Below are positions 23,897-32,190 of a stretch of 37,053 nt of DNA, one piece after another (the first letter of the stretch is position 1; each line of letters opens with the position of its first letter). This DNA is from an uncultured Bacteroidales bacterium (lineage in GTDB: Bacteria; Bacteroidota; Bacteroidia; Bacteroidales; Bacteroidaceae), in the NCBI GenBank assembly GCA_902802265.1, contig CADCLN010000032.1, forward strand, positions 18,400 to 55,452. The letters run 5' to 3'. A program made the position numbers and the translations under genes. Below the pieces are notes generated by a model. It saw nothing but the letters and a program-made list of their open reading frames with translations. It was not told where the DNA came from and searched no databases.

Positions 23897-23937
23897 CAGC
23901 TTGAAACGCGAAAAAAAGAAATACCACTAAAGAAAAT

Positions 23938-25122
23938 ATGGGTTTATTACAAGACAAAATGAGTAAGTATAGAGAGCCGCAGAAATACATGGCGGCTGGC
24001 ATCTATCCTTACTTCCGTGAGATTGACAGTCATCAAGACACTGAGGTACTCATGGGTGGTCATAGGGTTCTCATGTTCGGCTCCAATTCTTATATGGGTC
24101 TTACATACGACAAGAGAATCTGTGAAGCAGCAAAGAAAGCGATTGATAAATATGGTACCGGATGTGCAGGTTCACGTTTCCTCAACGGAACGCTTGATTT
24201 ACACGTACAGCTTGAAAACGAACTGGCCGAATTTATAGGCAAAGAAGAAGCCTTGTGCTATGCCACAGGTTTCAGTGTCAATTCAGGTGTAGTTTCCTGT
24301 GTGACAGGTCGTGGCGACTACATTTTGTGCGACGACCGCGACCATGCTTCCATCGTAGATGGACGTCGCTTGTCATTCTCTGAATTTCTGCGGTATAAGC
24401 ACAACGACATGCAGCACCTGGAAAGCCAGTTGATGCGTTGCAACCCCGACGCCATCAAACTGATTGTCACGGACGGCCTTTTCTCCATGGAAGGCGACTT
24501 GGCAAAACTTCCGGAAATCGTGAAGCTGAAGAAGAAGTACAACGCCAGCATCATGGTGGACGAAGCACACGGCCTGGGTGTATTTGGACGCAACGGACGG
24601 GGCACATGTGACCATTTCGGCATCACCAAGGATGTGGACCTGATTATGGGAACTTTCTCAAAATCATTGGCAAGCATCGGCGGATTTATCGCAGCCGACA
24701 AAGACACCATCAACTGGATTCGTCACAACAGCCGCACTTACATCTTCTCGGCATCCAACACGCCTGCCTCCACCGCAGCAGCACTGGAGGCTCTGCACAT
24801 TCTGATTAACGAACCCGAGCGACAGGAAAATCTCTGGAAGATTACAAACTACGCTCTGGAACAGTTCAAAGAAGCAGGCTTTGAGATTGGCGACAGCGAA
24901 AGCCCCATCATTCCACTCTATGTGCGCGATCCGGAAAAGACCTTCGCCGTCACCGCTTTAGCTTTCGAAAAGGGCGTATTCATCAATCCTGTCATTCCAC
25001 CAGCTTGTGCACCACAAGACACACTGGTCCGCGTAGCACTGATGGCCACACACACCAAGGAACAAGTGGACAAGGCTGTGAATATTCTGGTAGAAAGTTT
25101 CAAAGAACTTGAAATCATGTAA
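23938..25122 (+). CDS. spt: Serine palmitoyltransferase, Bacteroides type
   Basis: This PLP enzyme condenses serine and palmitoyl-CoA to 3-ketodihydrosphingosine, the first step of sphingolipid synthesis. It is 394 residues, an alpha-oxoamine synthase. Visible are GSNSYMGL near 48, GTGCAGSRFLNGTLDLHVQLE at 73-93, the PLP-stacking His136 in DDRDHASIVDG, Asp208 and His211 in VDEAHGLG, and the Schiff-base Lys242 in GTFSKSLASIGGF. The opening MGLLQDKMSKY and the end INPVIPPACAPQDTLVRVAL closely follow the Bacteroides SPT pattern, rather than glycine C-acetyltransferase (Kbl), the main alternative. It has its own promoter box and a strong terminator. Confidence 0.9.
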   Translation: MGLLQDKMSKYREPQKYMAAGIYPYFREIDSHQDTEVLMGGHRVLMFGSNSYMGLTYDKRICEAAKKAIDKYGTGCAGSRFLNGTLDLHVQLENELAEFIGKEEALCYATGFSVNSGVVSCVTGRGDYILCDDRDHASIVDGRRLSFSEFLRYKHNDMQHLESQLMRCNPDAIKLIVTDGLFSMEGDLAKLPEIVKLKKKYNASIMVDEAHGLGVFGRNGRGTCDHFGITKDVDLIMGTFSKSLASIGGFIAADKDTINWIRHNSRTYIFSASNTPASTAAALEALHILINEPERQENLWKITNYALEQFKEAGFEIGDSESPIIPLYVRDPEKTFAVTALAFEKGVFINPVIPPACAPQDTLVRVALMATHTKEQVDKAVNILVESFKELEIM

Positions 25123-25155
25123 CCAGATTTCACCTTTTTATCGCTTTTAATACAA

Positions 25156-25190
25156 CGGAACACCATAAAAAACGGTGTTCCGCTTTTTCT
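25156..25190 (+). terminator. Terminator after spt
   Basis: CGGAACACC (25156-25164) pairs with GGTGTTCCG (25174-25182), followed by CTTTTTCTTT. Confidence 0.85.
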
Positions 25191-25206
25191 TTCCAAATAA
25201 AATCGC

Positions 25207-25214
25207 TAAATTTG
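25207..25214 (+). promoter_or_regulatory. Putative amidase-mlaD promoter -7 box
   Basis: TAAATTTG lies 32 bases before ATG 25246, downstream of the spt terminator. Confidence 0.45.
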
Positions 25215-25245
25215 CAGCCCAGAAACAAGCACAGACAATCATACA

Positions 25246-26364
25246 ATGCCACATCTACACATTATTATATATATAACAGCCCTGATGTTCTGCCTTTTCC
25301 CCCACCCTTGCAAGGCCGCGGACAAGTCATTCACCGTCGTACTCGACGCAGGGCACGGAGGCAAAGACCCTGGCACCATCGGATCCCACCCATCACACAG
25401 GGAAAAGGACATTGCCTTCAACATCACAATGGCTGTGGGCAAATTGCTGAACAAAAAACACCCGAACATTAAAGTGGTCTATACGCGACAGACCGACGTG
25501 TTCGTAGAACTGGGAAGACGGGCAGAAATCGCCAACAAGGCAAAAGCAGACCTCTTCGTCTCCATCCACGTCAATTCCCTGCCCCAGAATGCCACCCGCC
25601 GTGTCACAGGTGTACAGTCCTACACCCTGAGCCTCAAAACAGCAGAAACCAATCTGGAAGTGGAAAAACGCGAGAACTCCGTGATTGCCATGGAGGGCGA
25701 AGCCGCCAAGAAATACAACTACAACGCATCAGCCGAAAGCAACATCATGTTTGAACTGATGCAAGACCGAGACATGAAGGAAAGCGTGGAGTTTGCAAAA
25801 CTGGCGCAAAACGAGATGATACACACAGGCGGCAGAAAAGACATGGGTGTGAAACAAGCCAATCTGGCTGTACTCCGCCTGACCTACATGCCCAGCGTAC
25901 TGCTCGAAGTGGGCTATATCTCCACACCATCCGAAGAGAACTTCCTGATGTCAAGCCAAGGGCAATCGACCATGGCAGCGTGCATCTACAATGCCATCGC
26001 CAAGTATGTGGAGAAACAGACTGGCAAGCAAGCAAACCTGGAGAAAGTGGAAAAGCCCAAACCTGAAACCACGCAACCTGCCGACACGGCCAAAGCCGAA
26101 ACAGAACAGCAGACTACCCAAACAGCAGAACCTGCTACGCCGTCTGAAACCGACAGCCCAACCATGTATCATGTGCAAATCCTTGCAGGCTCAAAAAAAC
26201 TGAAAGACAACGATAAACAATTCAAAGGACTGAAAGTCGATATGCACAAAGAAGGCAACACCTACAAATACACCTACGGCTCCGTGGCAACCCTGCAGGA
26301 AGCCAAAGCTTTGAAAAAAAGCATCATCGACAAATTCCCGCAAGCATTTATCGTACAATTTTAA
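25246..26364 (+). CDS. N-acetylmuramoyl-L-alanine amidase with C-terminal SPOR-like domain
   Basis: This periplasmic Zn amidase cleaves the stem peptide from MurNAc during septal splitting or wall turnover. It is 372 residues. The N-terminus is a short signal peptide (to about residue 25). The amidase_3 fold shows the Zn ligands His37 (LDAGHGGKDPG), Glu53 (HREKDIAF) and His108 (FVSIHVNS), and the catalytic Glu221 (LLEVGYIST). A Thr/Pro/Glu-rich linker (about 260-305) joins a C-terminal domain (YHVQILAGSKKLKD, then YKYTYGSVATLQEA, to the end) that looks like a SPOR peptidoglycan-binding domain. It is 33 bases before an MCE-family gene, a pairing common in Bacteroidetes. Confidence 0.92.
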   Translation: MPHLHIIIYITALMFCLFPHPCKAADKSFTVVLDAGHGGKDPGTIGSHPSHREKDIAFNITMAVGKLLNKKHPNIKVVYTRQTDVFVELGRRAEIANKAKADLFVSIHVNSLPQNATRRVTGVQSYTLSLKTAETNLEVEKRENSVIAMEGEAAKKYNYNASAESNIMFELMQDRDMKESVEFAKLAQNEMIHTGGRKDMGVKQANLAVLRLTYMPSVLLEVGYISTPSEENFLMSSQGQSTMAACIYNAIAKYVEKQTGKQANLEKVEKPKPETTQPADTAKAETEQQTTQTAEPATPSETDSPTMYHVQILAGSKKLKDNDKQFKGLKVDMHKEGNTYKYTYGSVATLQEAKALKKSIIDKFPQAFIVQF

Positions 26365-26397
26365 TTCATCATTCATCACATCATTTCATTCGTTATC

Positions 26398-27312
26398 ATG
26401 AAATTCTTCACTAAAGAAACCAAAATTGGCATCACCGCCATCATCGCTATTGTCATCATCTATGTGGGCATCATACTGCTGAAGGGACTCAGCCTCTTCA
26501 GCTCCGACAAAGTTTATACCGTTGTCATGGACAACGTCAGCGGCATCAGCATCTCGTCCGACGTACTGGCAAACGGACTGAAAGTGGGCTACGTCAAGGC
26601 CATCAACTACGACGAAGAGAGCCAAGACCTCTTCGTCTCGCTCAACATCGACCCAGATTTTCCAATACCCTCTGGCACCACAGTATTTGTGTCAAAGGAA
26701 ATGCTCGGACAAGCCAAGCTCAATCTGGAGTTGGGTAAATACTCGTCCCCCCTGCTGTCTGCCGGCGACACCATCTACAGCACAGAAGCCACTGACCTGA
26801 TGAGTGCTGCAGAAGACATTATCCCCGAAATTCAGAACCTCATTCCCGTCATCAATTCCATTCTGAATTCGCTGAACAAACTCATTTCAGACCCCGCATT
26901 GACTGCTACACTGAGCAACCTGGAATCCACTTCCGCCAACCTGAAAGCGATGACCAAAGAAATCAATGCACTGATGCACAAAGATGTGCCTCAACTGCTG
27001 ACTTCAGCCAACCAAGTCATGAGCAACGCCGAGACACTGACACAAAACATCAACCAAATCGATATCGCCAGCATTGCCAACAACGCCAACCAGACGCTGG
27101 CCAATGCCAACAACATCACCAACAAGCTGAACACCTCGCTCAACAGCAAGGACAACACCCTCGGACTGTTGCTCAACGACAACTCCTTGGCACTCCATAT
27201 TGACACCACCATTATCAATGCTTCGCTCCTGCTCGAAGACCTGCGACTGCATCCCAAACGCTACGTCCACTTCTCTGTTTTTGGCAAAAAAGAAAAGGAG
27301 TATAAAAAATAA
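26398..27312 (+). CDS. mlaD: MCE/MlaD-family lipid-transport protein
   Basis: The product is 304 residues. One N-terminal membrane helix (about 12-32) anchors it in the inner membrane. The MCE domain (about 38-115) contains VVMDNVSGISISSDVLANGL and VGYVKAINYD. The remainder is a long helical region (about 130-270) with Asn/Leu repeats such as IANNANQTLANANNITNKLN. MlaD proteins form hexameric rings that pass phospholipids between membranes with an MlaE/MlaF ABC transporter. No MlaE or MlaF gene is in the window. It probably shares a transcript with the amidase. Confidence 0.88.
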   Translation: MKFFTKETKIGITAIIAIVIIYVGIILLKGLSLFSSDKVYTVVMDNVSGISISSDVLANGLKVGYVKAINYDEESQDLFVSLNIDPDFPIPSGTTVFVSKEMLGQAKLNLELGKYSSPLLSAGDTIYSTEATDLMSAAEDIIPEIQNLIPVINSILNSLNKLISDPALTATLSNLESTSANLKAMTKEINALMHKDVPQLLTSANQVMSNAETLTQNINQIDIASIANNANQTLANANNITNKLNTSLNSKDNTLGLLLNDNSLALHIDTTIINASLLLEDLRLHPKRYVHFSVFGKKEKEYKK

Positions 27313-27648
27313 ACAACCATGCACTATCTAAACTTTGTCAAAATAAGTACAAGCGTGTAACAATTCTTTTTAATGCATTTTTAGAAAGTAAAAAACAGAG
27401 GATTAGCAAAAAGATTTTTTCAACAGACAAACAAATGTGGAACAACAACTAAACACTTCAACACACTCATTGTCAAAACCTTTATAAAATTCAAAAGCCC
27501 TTTTACTTCAACAAAATTCCGTCTTCAGTAAAACGCTGAAATTACACACACTCTCGCAAAAAACAATAATACGGAAAAATAAAAAGATTTTGTCAATTGA
27601 AAAAAAAAGCGGAAATTTGCACACCGAAAACACAAAAACACTAAACGA
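27313..27648. other. AT-rich gene-free leader of dnaA
   Basis: This stretch of 336 bases has A-tracts, low GC and no credible ORF. It contains loose DnaA-box-like words (TTTTCAACA near 27418, TGTGGAACA near 27435), each two mismatches from TTATCCACA, and ends near a weak TTTGC promoter-like box (about 27616). It could hold dnaA autoregulatory sites. I see no convincing origin. Confidence 0.35.
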
Positions 27649-29052
27649 ATGAATATTGATTACAAAAGCAAATGGGAAAACTGCCGCCAGTTCATCAGCG
27701 ACAACATCAGCCCTGAGCAATACAAGACAATTTTTGCCTTTGTGGAATTTGAAAGTTTCACAGACGGCAGACTTTATCTCTGTGTGCCCAGCTCTTTTGT
27801 AAAAGATGTCATCGAAGAGAAATACCTTCACCTCATGCGCACAGCACTCCGCCGATTCTTTGGCGAAGTGTCACTCTTCTACCGCATTCTGAAGGACAAA
27901 GAAGACGGAACCACCGCAACTGAAGAAGGAACACACAAGACAGCCATCCAAAACACCACACAGCAGTCGACACGCCCTGCCAACATCGCCCCCAATCAGC
28001 TTGCAGCCTCTAATCCCAATGAACTGGACTCGCAGCTGAATGCCATCTACAATTTCGATACATTCATCGAGGGCGACAGCAACCGTTTGGCACGATCCGT
28101 GGGAGAATCCATTGCTAAGAATCCAGCCAAGACCTTCAACCCTCTCTTCGTGTTTGGCCCATCAGGATGCGGAAAATCACACCTTGTCAATGCCATCGGA
28201 TGGAAAATCAAAGAACTACATCCGCAGCTCCGAGTACTTTACATTTCAGCACACCTGTTCACTGTGCAATGGGGTAACGCCGTCAGAAAAAACGTGCGCA
28301 ACGACTTCATTGCATTCTACCAGACTATCGACGTGCTCATCATCGACGACGTACAGGAACTTTCTGGCAAACAAGACACCCAGAACACCCTCTTCCACAT
28401 CTTCAACCACTTACATCTCAACAAAAAGCAAATCATCCTGACAGCAGACCGTCCACCCATCGACATACTGGGACTGGAAGAACGACTGCTCACCCGATTC
28501 AAATGGGGACTGCAAGCAGAGATAGAAAAGCCTACCAAGGAACTGCGACTCTCCATACTCCATGCAAAGGTCAACCAGGAAGGGCTCAACATTCCCAACA
28601 ACATCCTGAGCTATATCGCCGAGAATATCGTCGACAGTGTGCGTGACCTTGAAGGCATGATCAATTCGCTCATGGCCCACTCCATCGTCTATAACTGCGA
28701 CATTGACATGAACTTAGTCAACAAAATCATGCCAAAGTTCAAAGCCAGGGAAGACGAGAACAAGGAAATTACCCTCGAAGCTATCTGCGAAAAAGTATGC
28801 GAATACTTCAACATCACAGTTGAAACACTTACCTCCCGAACTCGCAAGCAACCTATATCCTATATACGTCAGCTCGCCATCTACCTGGCCAACAAGTTCA
28901 CAGGCGAAAGCGTCGTGCAAATTGGGCAGAAACTCGGCGGCAGAAACCATGCTACCGTCATCCATGCCATCAAGAACATACGCAGTCTGGAATCGATTGA
29001 CCAGAAAATCAAAGCCGACATAGAATACTTAGAAAACCTCATTCACGCATGA
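27649..29052 (+). CDS. dnaA: Chromosomal replication initiator DnaA
   Basis: DnaA binds the replication origin and opens it using ATP. It is 467 residues, the normal length. Domain I is at about 1-85 and a Thr/Gln/Asn-rich linker at about 86-125. The AAA+ domain has Walker A FGPSGCGKSH (169-178), Walker B LIIDDVQEL (230-238) and sensor I region LTADRPP. The C-terminal DnaA-box-binding domain includes IGQKLGGRNHATVIHAIKNI, with GGRNHATVIH at 430-439. The stop codon overlaps the next ATG by four bases (ATGA), so a downstream SGNH hydrolase is coupled to it, which is an unusual neighbour for dnaA. Confidence 0.98.
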   Translation: MNIDYKSKWENCRQFISDNISPEQYKTIFAFVEFESFTDGRLYLCVPSSFVKDVIEEKYLHLMRTALRRFFGEVSLFYRILKDKEDGTTATEEGTHKTAIQNTTQQSTRPANIAPNQLAASNPNELDSQLNAIYNFDTFIEGDSNRLARSVGESIAKNPAKTFNPLFVFGPSGCGKSHLVNAIGWKIKELHPQLRVLYISAHLFTVQWGNAVRKNVRNDFIAFYQTIDVLIIDDVQELSGKQDTQNTLFHIFNHLHLNKKQIILTADRPPIDILGLEERLLTRFKWGLQAEIEKPTKELRLSILHAKVNQEGLNIPNNILSYIAENIVDSVRDLEGMINSLMAHSIVYNCDIDMNLVNKIMPKFKAREDENKEITLEAICEKVCEYFNITVETLTSRTRKQPISYIRQLAIYLANKFTGESVVQIGQKLGGRNHATVIHAIKNIRSLESIDQKIKADIEYLENLIHA

Positions 29053-29741
29053 AACGAACATCTACCCTACTGGCCATGCTTCTCTGCATGGCCACTCTTT
29101 CTTTACACGCACAGGCATACAAGCCCCTCATGTCCATTCTCGGCGACTCCTACTCCACCTTTGTAGGATATGTCGAGCCCGACACTAACCTGGCATGGTA
29201 TCCACGAGCACGGGTAGGCAACGACTGCCTCAAGGTGGAACAGACCTGGTGGCATCTGCTGGCAAACCGTTTGGGCTATCGTCTCTGCCAAAACAACTCA
29301 TACTCGGGATCCACCGTTTGCAACACAGGCTATGACAAAAAAGACTACTCAAACCAGTCTTTCGTCACACGCATGACAAACCTCGGCGCACCCGACATCA
29401 TCTTCATTTTCGGTGGAACAAACGACTCATGGGCCAACTCGCCAATGGGAGAATTCTTGTACAACGATTGGAAGAAAGAAGACCTCTATCAATTCCGTCC
29501 TGCCATGGCATATATGATTGATTATATGCAGAAAAGATACATCAACGTAAAGCTTTGCTTCATCCTTAACAACGAGCTTTCCGAAGCATTGACAACTTCT
29601 GCCACCGAAATCTGCAAACACTACAACGTGGCGTGTGTTCAGCTCAGCGGCATCGACAAGCAAGCAGGACATCCTTCCACCAAGGGAATGCAACAAATCG
29701 CTGACCAAGTCGCAGCACATTTACAGACAATCGGATGGTAA
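29049..29741 (+). CDS. Secreted SGNH/GDSL-family hydrolase
   Basis: The product is 230 residues. The N-terminus MKRTSTLLAMLLCMATLSLHAQA is a signal peptide. SGNH blocks are visible: block I SILGDSYSTF (nucleophile Ser near 34), a Gly-containing block around NNSYSGSTVCNTG, block III IFGGTNDSW (Asn), and block V with the catalytic His in HPSTKGM. The family includes esterases, lipases and carbohydrate O-acetylesterases, and no substrate can be assigned here. It overlaps dnaA by four bases and the next gene by seven, so the three are one translationally coupled unit. Confidence 0.85.
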   Translation: MKRTSTLLAMLLCMATLSLHAQAYKPLMSILGDSYSTFVGYVEPDTNLAWYPRARVGNDCLKVEQTWWHLLANRLGYRLCQNNSYSGSTVCNTGYDKKDYSNQSFVTRMTNLGAPDIIFIFGGTNDSWANSPMGEFLYNDWKKEDLYQFRPAMAYMIDYMQKRYINVKLCFILNNELSEALTTSATEICKHYNVACVQLSGIDKQAGHPSTKGMQQIADQVAAHLQTIGW

Positions 29742-30310
29742 ACACAAACGGACTACCCGTCTTGCGCCAATTTCTCATGGAGTACGGCAGCATCATGGGA
29801 CTTAGCTGGACAGCCATCTTTGCGCTGTATGTCATCGGATTCCGTAGCGGAAACGGAATCTTTCTGCTTTTAGCCTTCTTGGGACTGCTGGGCAACGTGG
29901 CCCTGGAATTTTACTTCGGCATCCGTGTGAAGAAACGCTCCGTCCAGCTCAACCTCAGCCTCTCCCCGCTCTTTACCTTTGTCAACATCTTCAGCATGTT
30001 CATGTACGCCTGCCTGCTCTGCGGAGCCATGGAGTACCTCTACTTCCAAGCCATAGACAAAGGCACCCTGATCGCAGCCATCGGACAGATGGTGGAGCAA
30101 AGCGACGTGAAGCAGACATACTACCAAATGGGCATGAAAGAGTCATACGACCAGGTGGTTAGCCTCATCAATGAAGTTTCCTCCCTTTCTGCCCTTGACA
30201 AGGTCATTCTCCTTTTCAACCAGAATTTCTTCACCTCACTCATCATTGCCGTGCCTGTCACAATGGCAAACTGGTTCTACAAACCTAAAGACGTGGCACA
30301 AGCCGAGTAG
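29735..30310 (+). CDS. Integral membrane protein, DUF4199-like
   Basis: The product is 191 residues with about four hydrophobic segments (roughly 18-38, 40-62, 78-104 and 160-182). The order and the C-terminal NWFYKPK resemble the Bacteroidetes DUF4199 family, which has no known function. A loop of about 50 residues (QAIDKGTLIAAIGQMVEQSD onward) separates the third and fourth segments. It overlaps the SGNH hydrolase by seven bases and ends the dnaA unit. The repeat island starts directly after its stop codon. Confidence 0.7.
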   Translation: MVNTNGLPVLRQFLMEYGSIMGLSWTAIFALYVIGFRSGNGIFLLLAFLGLLGNVALEFYFGIRVKKRSVQLNLSLSPLFTFVNIFSMFMYACLLCGAMEYLYFQAIDKGTLIAAIGQMVEQSDVKQTYYQMGMKESYDQVVSLINEVSSLSALDKVILLFNQNFFTSLIIAVPVTMANWFYKPKDVAQAE

Positions 30311-30430
30311 CACAGTTCTCCCACCTCAGTGGCACTGCATTGCTACTGCGGTGGGAGAACTGTGTCATTGCGGTGGCACTGCATTGCTACGGCAGTGAGA
30401 GAACTATGCCACCGCAGCAGGAGAACTGTG
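30311..30430. repeat. Intergenic repeat island with nested direct and inverted repeats
   Basis: The arms CACAGTTCTCCCACC (30311-30325) and GGTGGGAGAACTGTG (30350-30364) form a perfect 15-bp stem. GTGGCACTGCATTGCTAC is directly repeated (30329-30346 and 30373-30390). The decamer GAGAACTGTG, in one orientation or the other, occurs at 30311, 30355, 30399 (one mismatch) and 30421. The first hairpin could act as terminator of the dnaA unit, although no T-run follows. Confidence 0.85.
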
Positions 30431-30628
30431 AGCCACAGAAGATGTATGGCGCATGTTTGAGCAAAGGCACAAGAGAATGATTATTTTGAATATATAATCC
30501 GCGAATAAACTGTTATTCAATATGATACGACAAGTTCCAATATCTTATTGGGTCAACATCTATATCATTGCCTTTTATTTTGAATACAATCTCTTTTGAT
30601 ACAAATTTTTTTTCGAAACATCCGTAAC

Positions 30629-30652
30629 GAGAGAACTGTGACACCGCAGCAG
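30629..30652. repeat. Displaced copy of the repeat-island word
   Basis: GAGAGAACTGTGACACCGCA GCAG matches 30397-30420 with two mismatches over 24 bases, 232 bases away. The sequence between (30431-30628) is AT-rich and shows no gene. Confidence 0.75.
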
Positions 30653-30766
30653 TTTTTGCGTACTCGACATTACATTGTCACGGGACAAAAGGGCACGTAA
30701 AGGAAAATATCTCTCGACAATAACAAAATAACACCTCCGAAATTTCCTTTTTCAAAGAAAAAGCTG

Positions 30767-30774
30767 TAACTTTG
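30767..30774 (+). promoter_or_regulatory. Putative nqr operon promoter -7 box
   Basis: TAACTTTG lies 63 bases before the nqrA ATG, with a poor -33 (TTTC about 20 bases upstream). Confidence 0.5.
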
Positions 30775-30837
30775 CAGCTTAAATGTGCACTTTTGCACGG
30801 AAAGAGAGATAAAATCCATTTATTTATTAACTATTAT

Positions 30838-32181
30838 ATGGCGAATGTAATTAAGCTAAAGAAGGGCCTTACCATCAACCTGAAAGGAAGGGCTGCCCAG
30901 AAGCTGTCTGCCGCAGGCGCATCGAAAGTCTATGGACTGGTACCCGATGCGTTCTGGGGAATGAAGCCGAAGGTGGTCGTCAAGGAAGGAGATGTAGTTA
31001 AGGCCGGTGATGCTTTGTTTGTCAACAAACTGCATCCCGAAATGAAGTTCGTCTCTCCCGTAGCTGGCAAAGTAAAGCTGGTGGAAAGAGGCGAGCGTCG
31101 TAAAGTTTTAAGCGTTCAGGTCGAAGCCGCAGCCACACAGGAGTATGTGGACTTCGGACGGAAGCAAGCAAGTTCGCTCAATGCAGCACAGGTGAAGCAA
31201 GCCCTTTTGGATAGTGGACTCTTCGGCTTCATCATTCAGCGCCCTTATGCTGTTGTCGCTAATCCAGACGACCAGCCTAAGGCGATTTTTGTTTCTGCAT
31301 TCAGCGACATGCCGCTGGCAGCCGATGTCAACTATGTGCTGAAAGGCCGCGAGCAGGACTTCCAGACAGGCGTTGACGCGCTGGCCAAGATTGCCCAGGT
31401 ATATCTTGGCGTACAGGCCGGCAGCATTCTGGCTGGCACGAAGAACGCAACAGTAACAGTGTTTGAAGGCAAATGTCCTGCGGGCAATGTCGGTGTACAG
31501 ATTAACCATGTCAGCCCCGTGAACAAGGGCGAAGTGGTTTGGACACTGGGAGCCGAAGAAGTGGCCATGGTGGGCCGTCTGTTCAACACAGGCAAGGCTG
31601 ATTTCACCCGCATCATAGCTGTGGCAGGCTCCGAAATCAAGGAGCCACAGTACAAGCAGGTGCTCATCGGTGCGCCCATCGGCGACATCGTGGCAGGCAA
31701 TGTGCAGACGGACAAGAAGGTGCGCCTCATCGACGGCAACCCGCTGACCGGTCAGCAGACGTACAATGAGGGATTCCTCATGGCGCACAGCACCGAAGTG
31801 ACAGCCATCCCCGAAGGCGACGATGCCGACGAACTGTTTGGCTGGATTAGTCCTCGACTGAACGAATTCTCCGTGAGTCGTTCTTACTTCTCATGGGTGA
31901 TGCCCAAGAGCAAGGAATATACGCTGGATGCCCGCGTGAAGGGTGGCCACCGTCACATGATTTTCAGTGGCGAATATGACAGCGTGTTCCCTATGGACAT
32001 CTATCCAGAGCAGCTGGTGAAGGCCATCATTGCGGGCGACATCGACCGCATGGAGGCACTGGGCATCTACGAGGTGGCTCCTGAAGACTTCGCCGTAGCT
32101 GAATTTGTTGATAGCTCAAAAGTTGAACTCCAGCGCATTGTCAGGGAAGGTCTTGACATGCTGCGTAAAGAAAACGAATAA
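30838..32181 (+). CDS. nqrA: Na+-NQR subunit A
   Basis: This is the cytosolic subunit of the Na+-pumping NADH:quinone oxidoreductase, part of the quinone site. The product is 447 residues from ATG 30838 (MANVIKLKKGLTINLKGRAA). An in-frame ATG at 30772 lies on top of the promoter box and is rejected. HPEMKFVSPVAGKVKLVERGERR near 55-80 and the C-terminal end AEFVDSSKVELQRIVREGLDM are typical. It is first gene of six in the order ABCDEF. Confidence 0.97.
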   Translation: MANVIKLKKGLTINLKGRAAQKLSAAGASKVYGLVPDAFWGMKPKVVVKEGDVVKAGDALFVNKLHPEMKFVSPVAGKVKLVERGERRKVLSVQVEAAATQEYVDFGRKQASSLNAAQVKQALLDSGLFGFIIQRPYAVVANPDDQPKAIFVSAFSDMPLAADVNYVLKGREQDFQTGVDALAKIAQVYLGVQAGSILAGTKNATVTVFEGKCPAGNVGVQINHVSPVNKGEVVWTLGAEEVAMVGRLFNTGKADFTRIIAVAGSEIKEPQYKQVLIGAPIGDIVAGNVQTDKKVRLIDGNPLTGQQTYNEGFLMAHSTEVTAIPEGDDADELFGWISPRLNEFSVSRSYFSWVMPKSKEYTLDARVKGGHRHMIFSGEYDSVFPMDIYPEQLVKAIIAGDIDRMEALGIYEVAPEDFAVAEFVDSSKVELQRIVREGLDMLRKENE

Positions 32182-32190
32182 GCACACATT

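Noticed and set aside
27313-27648. Replication origin next to dnaA
   Set aside because: Only two weak DnaA-box-like words (two mismatches each), no box cluster, and the GC skew sign does not change from C-rich to G-rich here as an origin would require.
17487-30430. CRISPR array at 17487-17568 or 30311-30430
   Set aside because: Units are adjacent with no unique spacers of 25-40 bases, and no cas genes are in the window.
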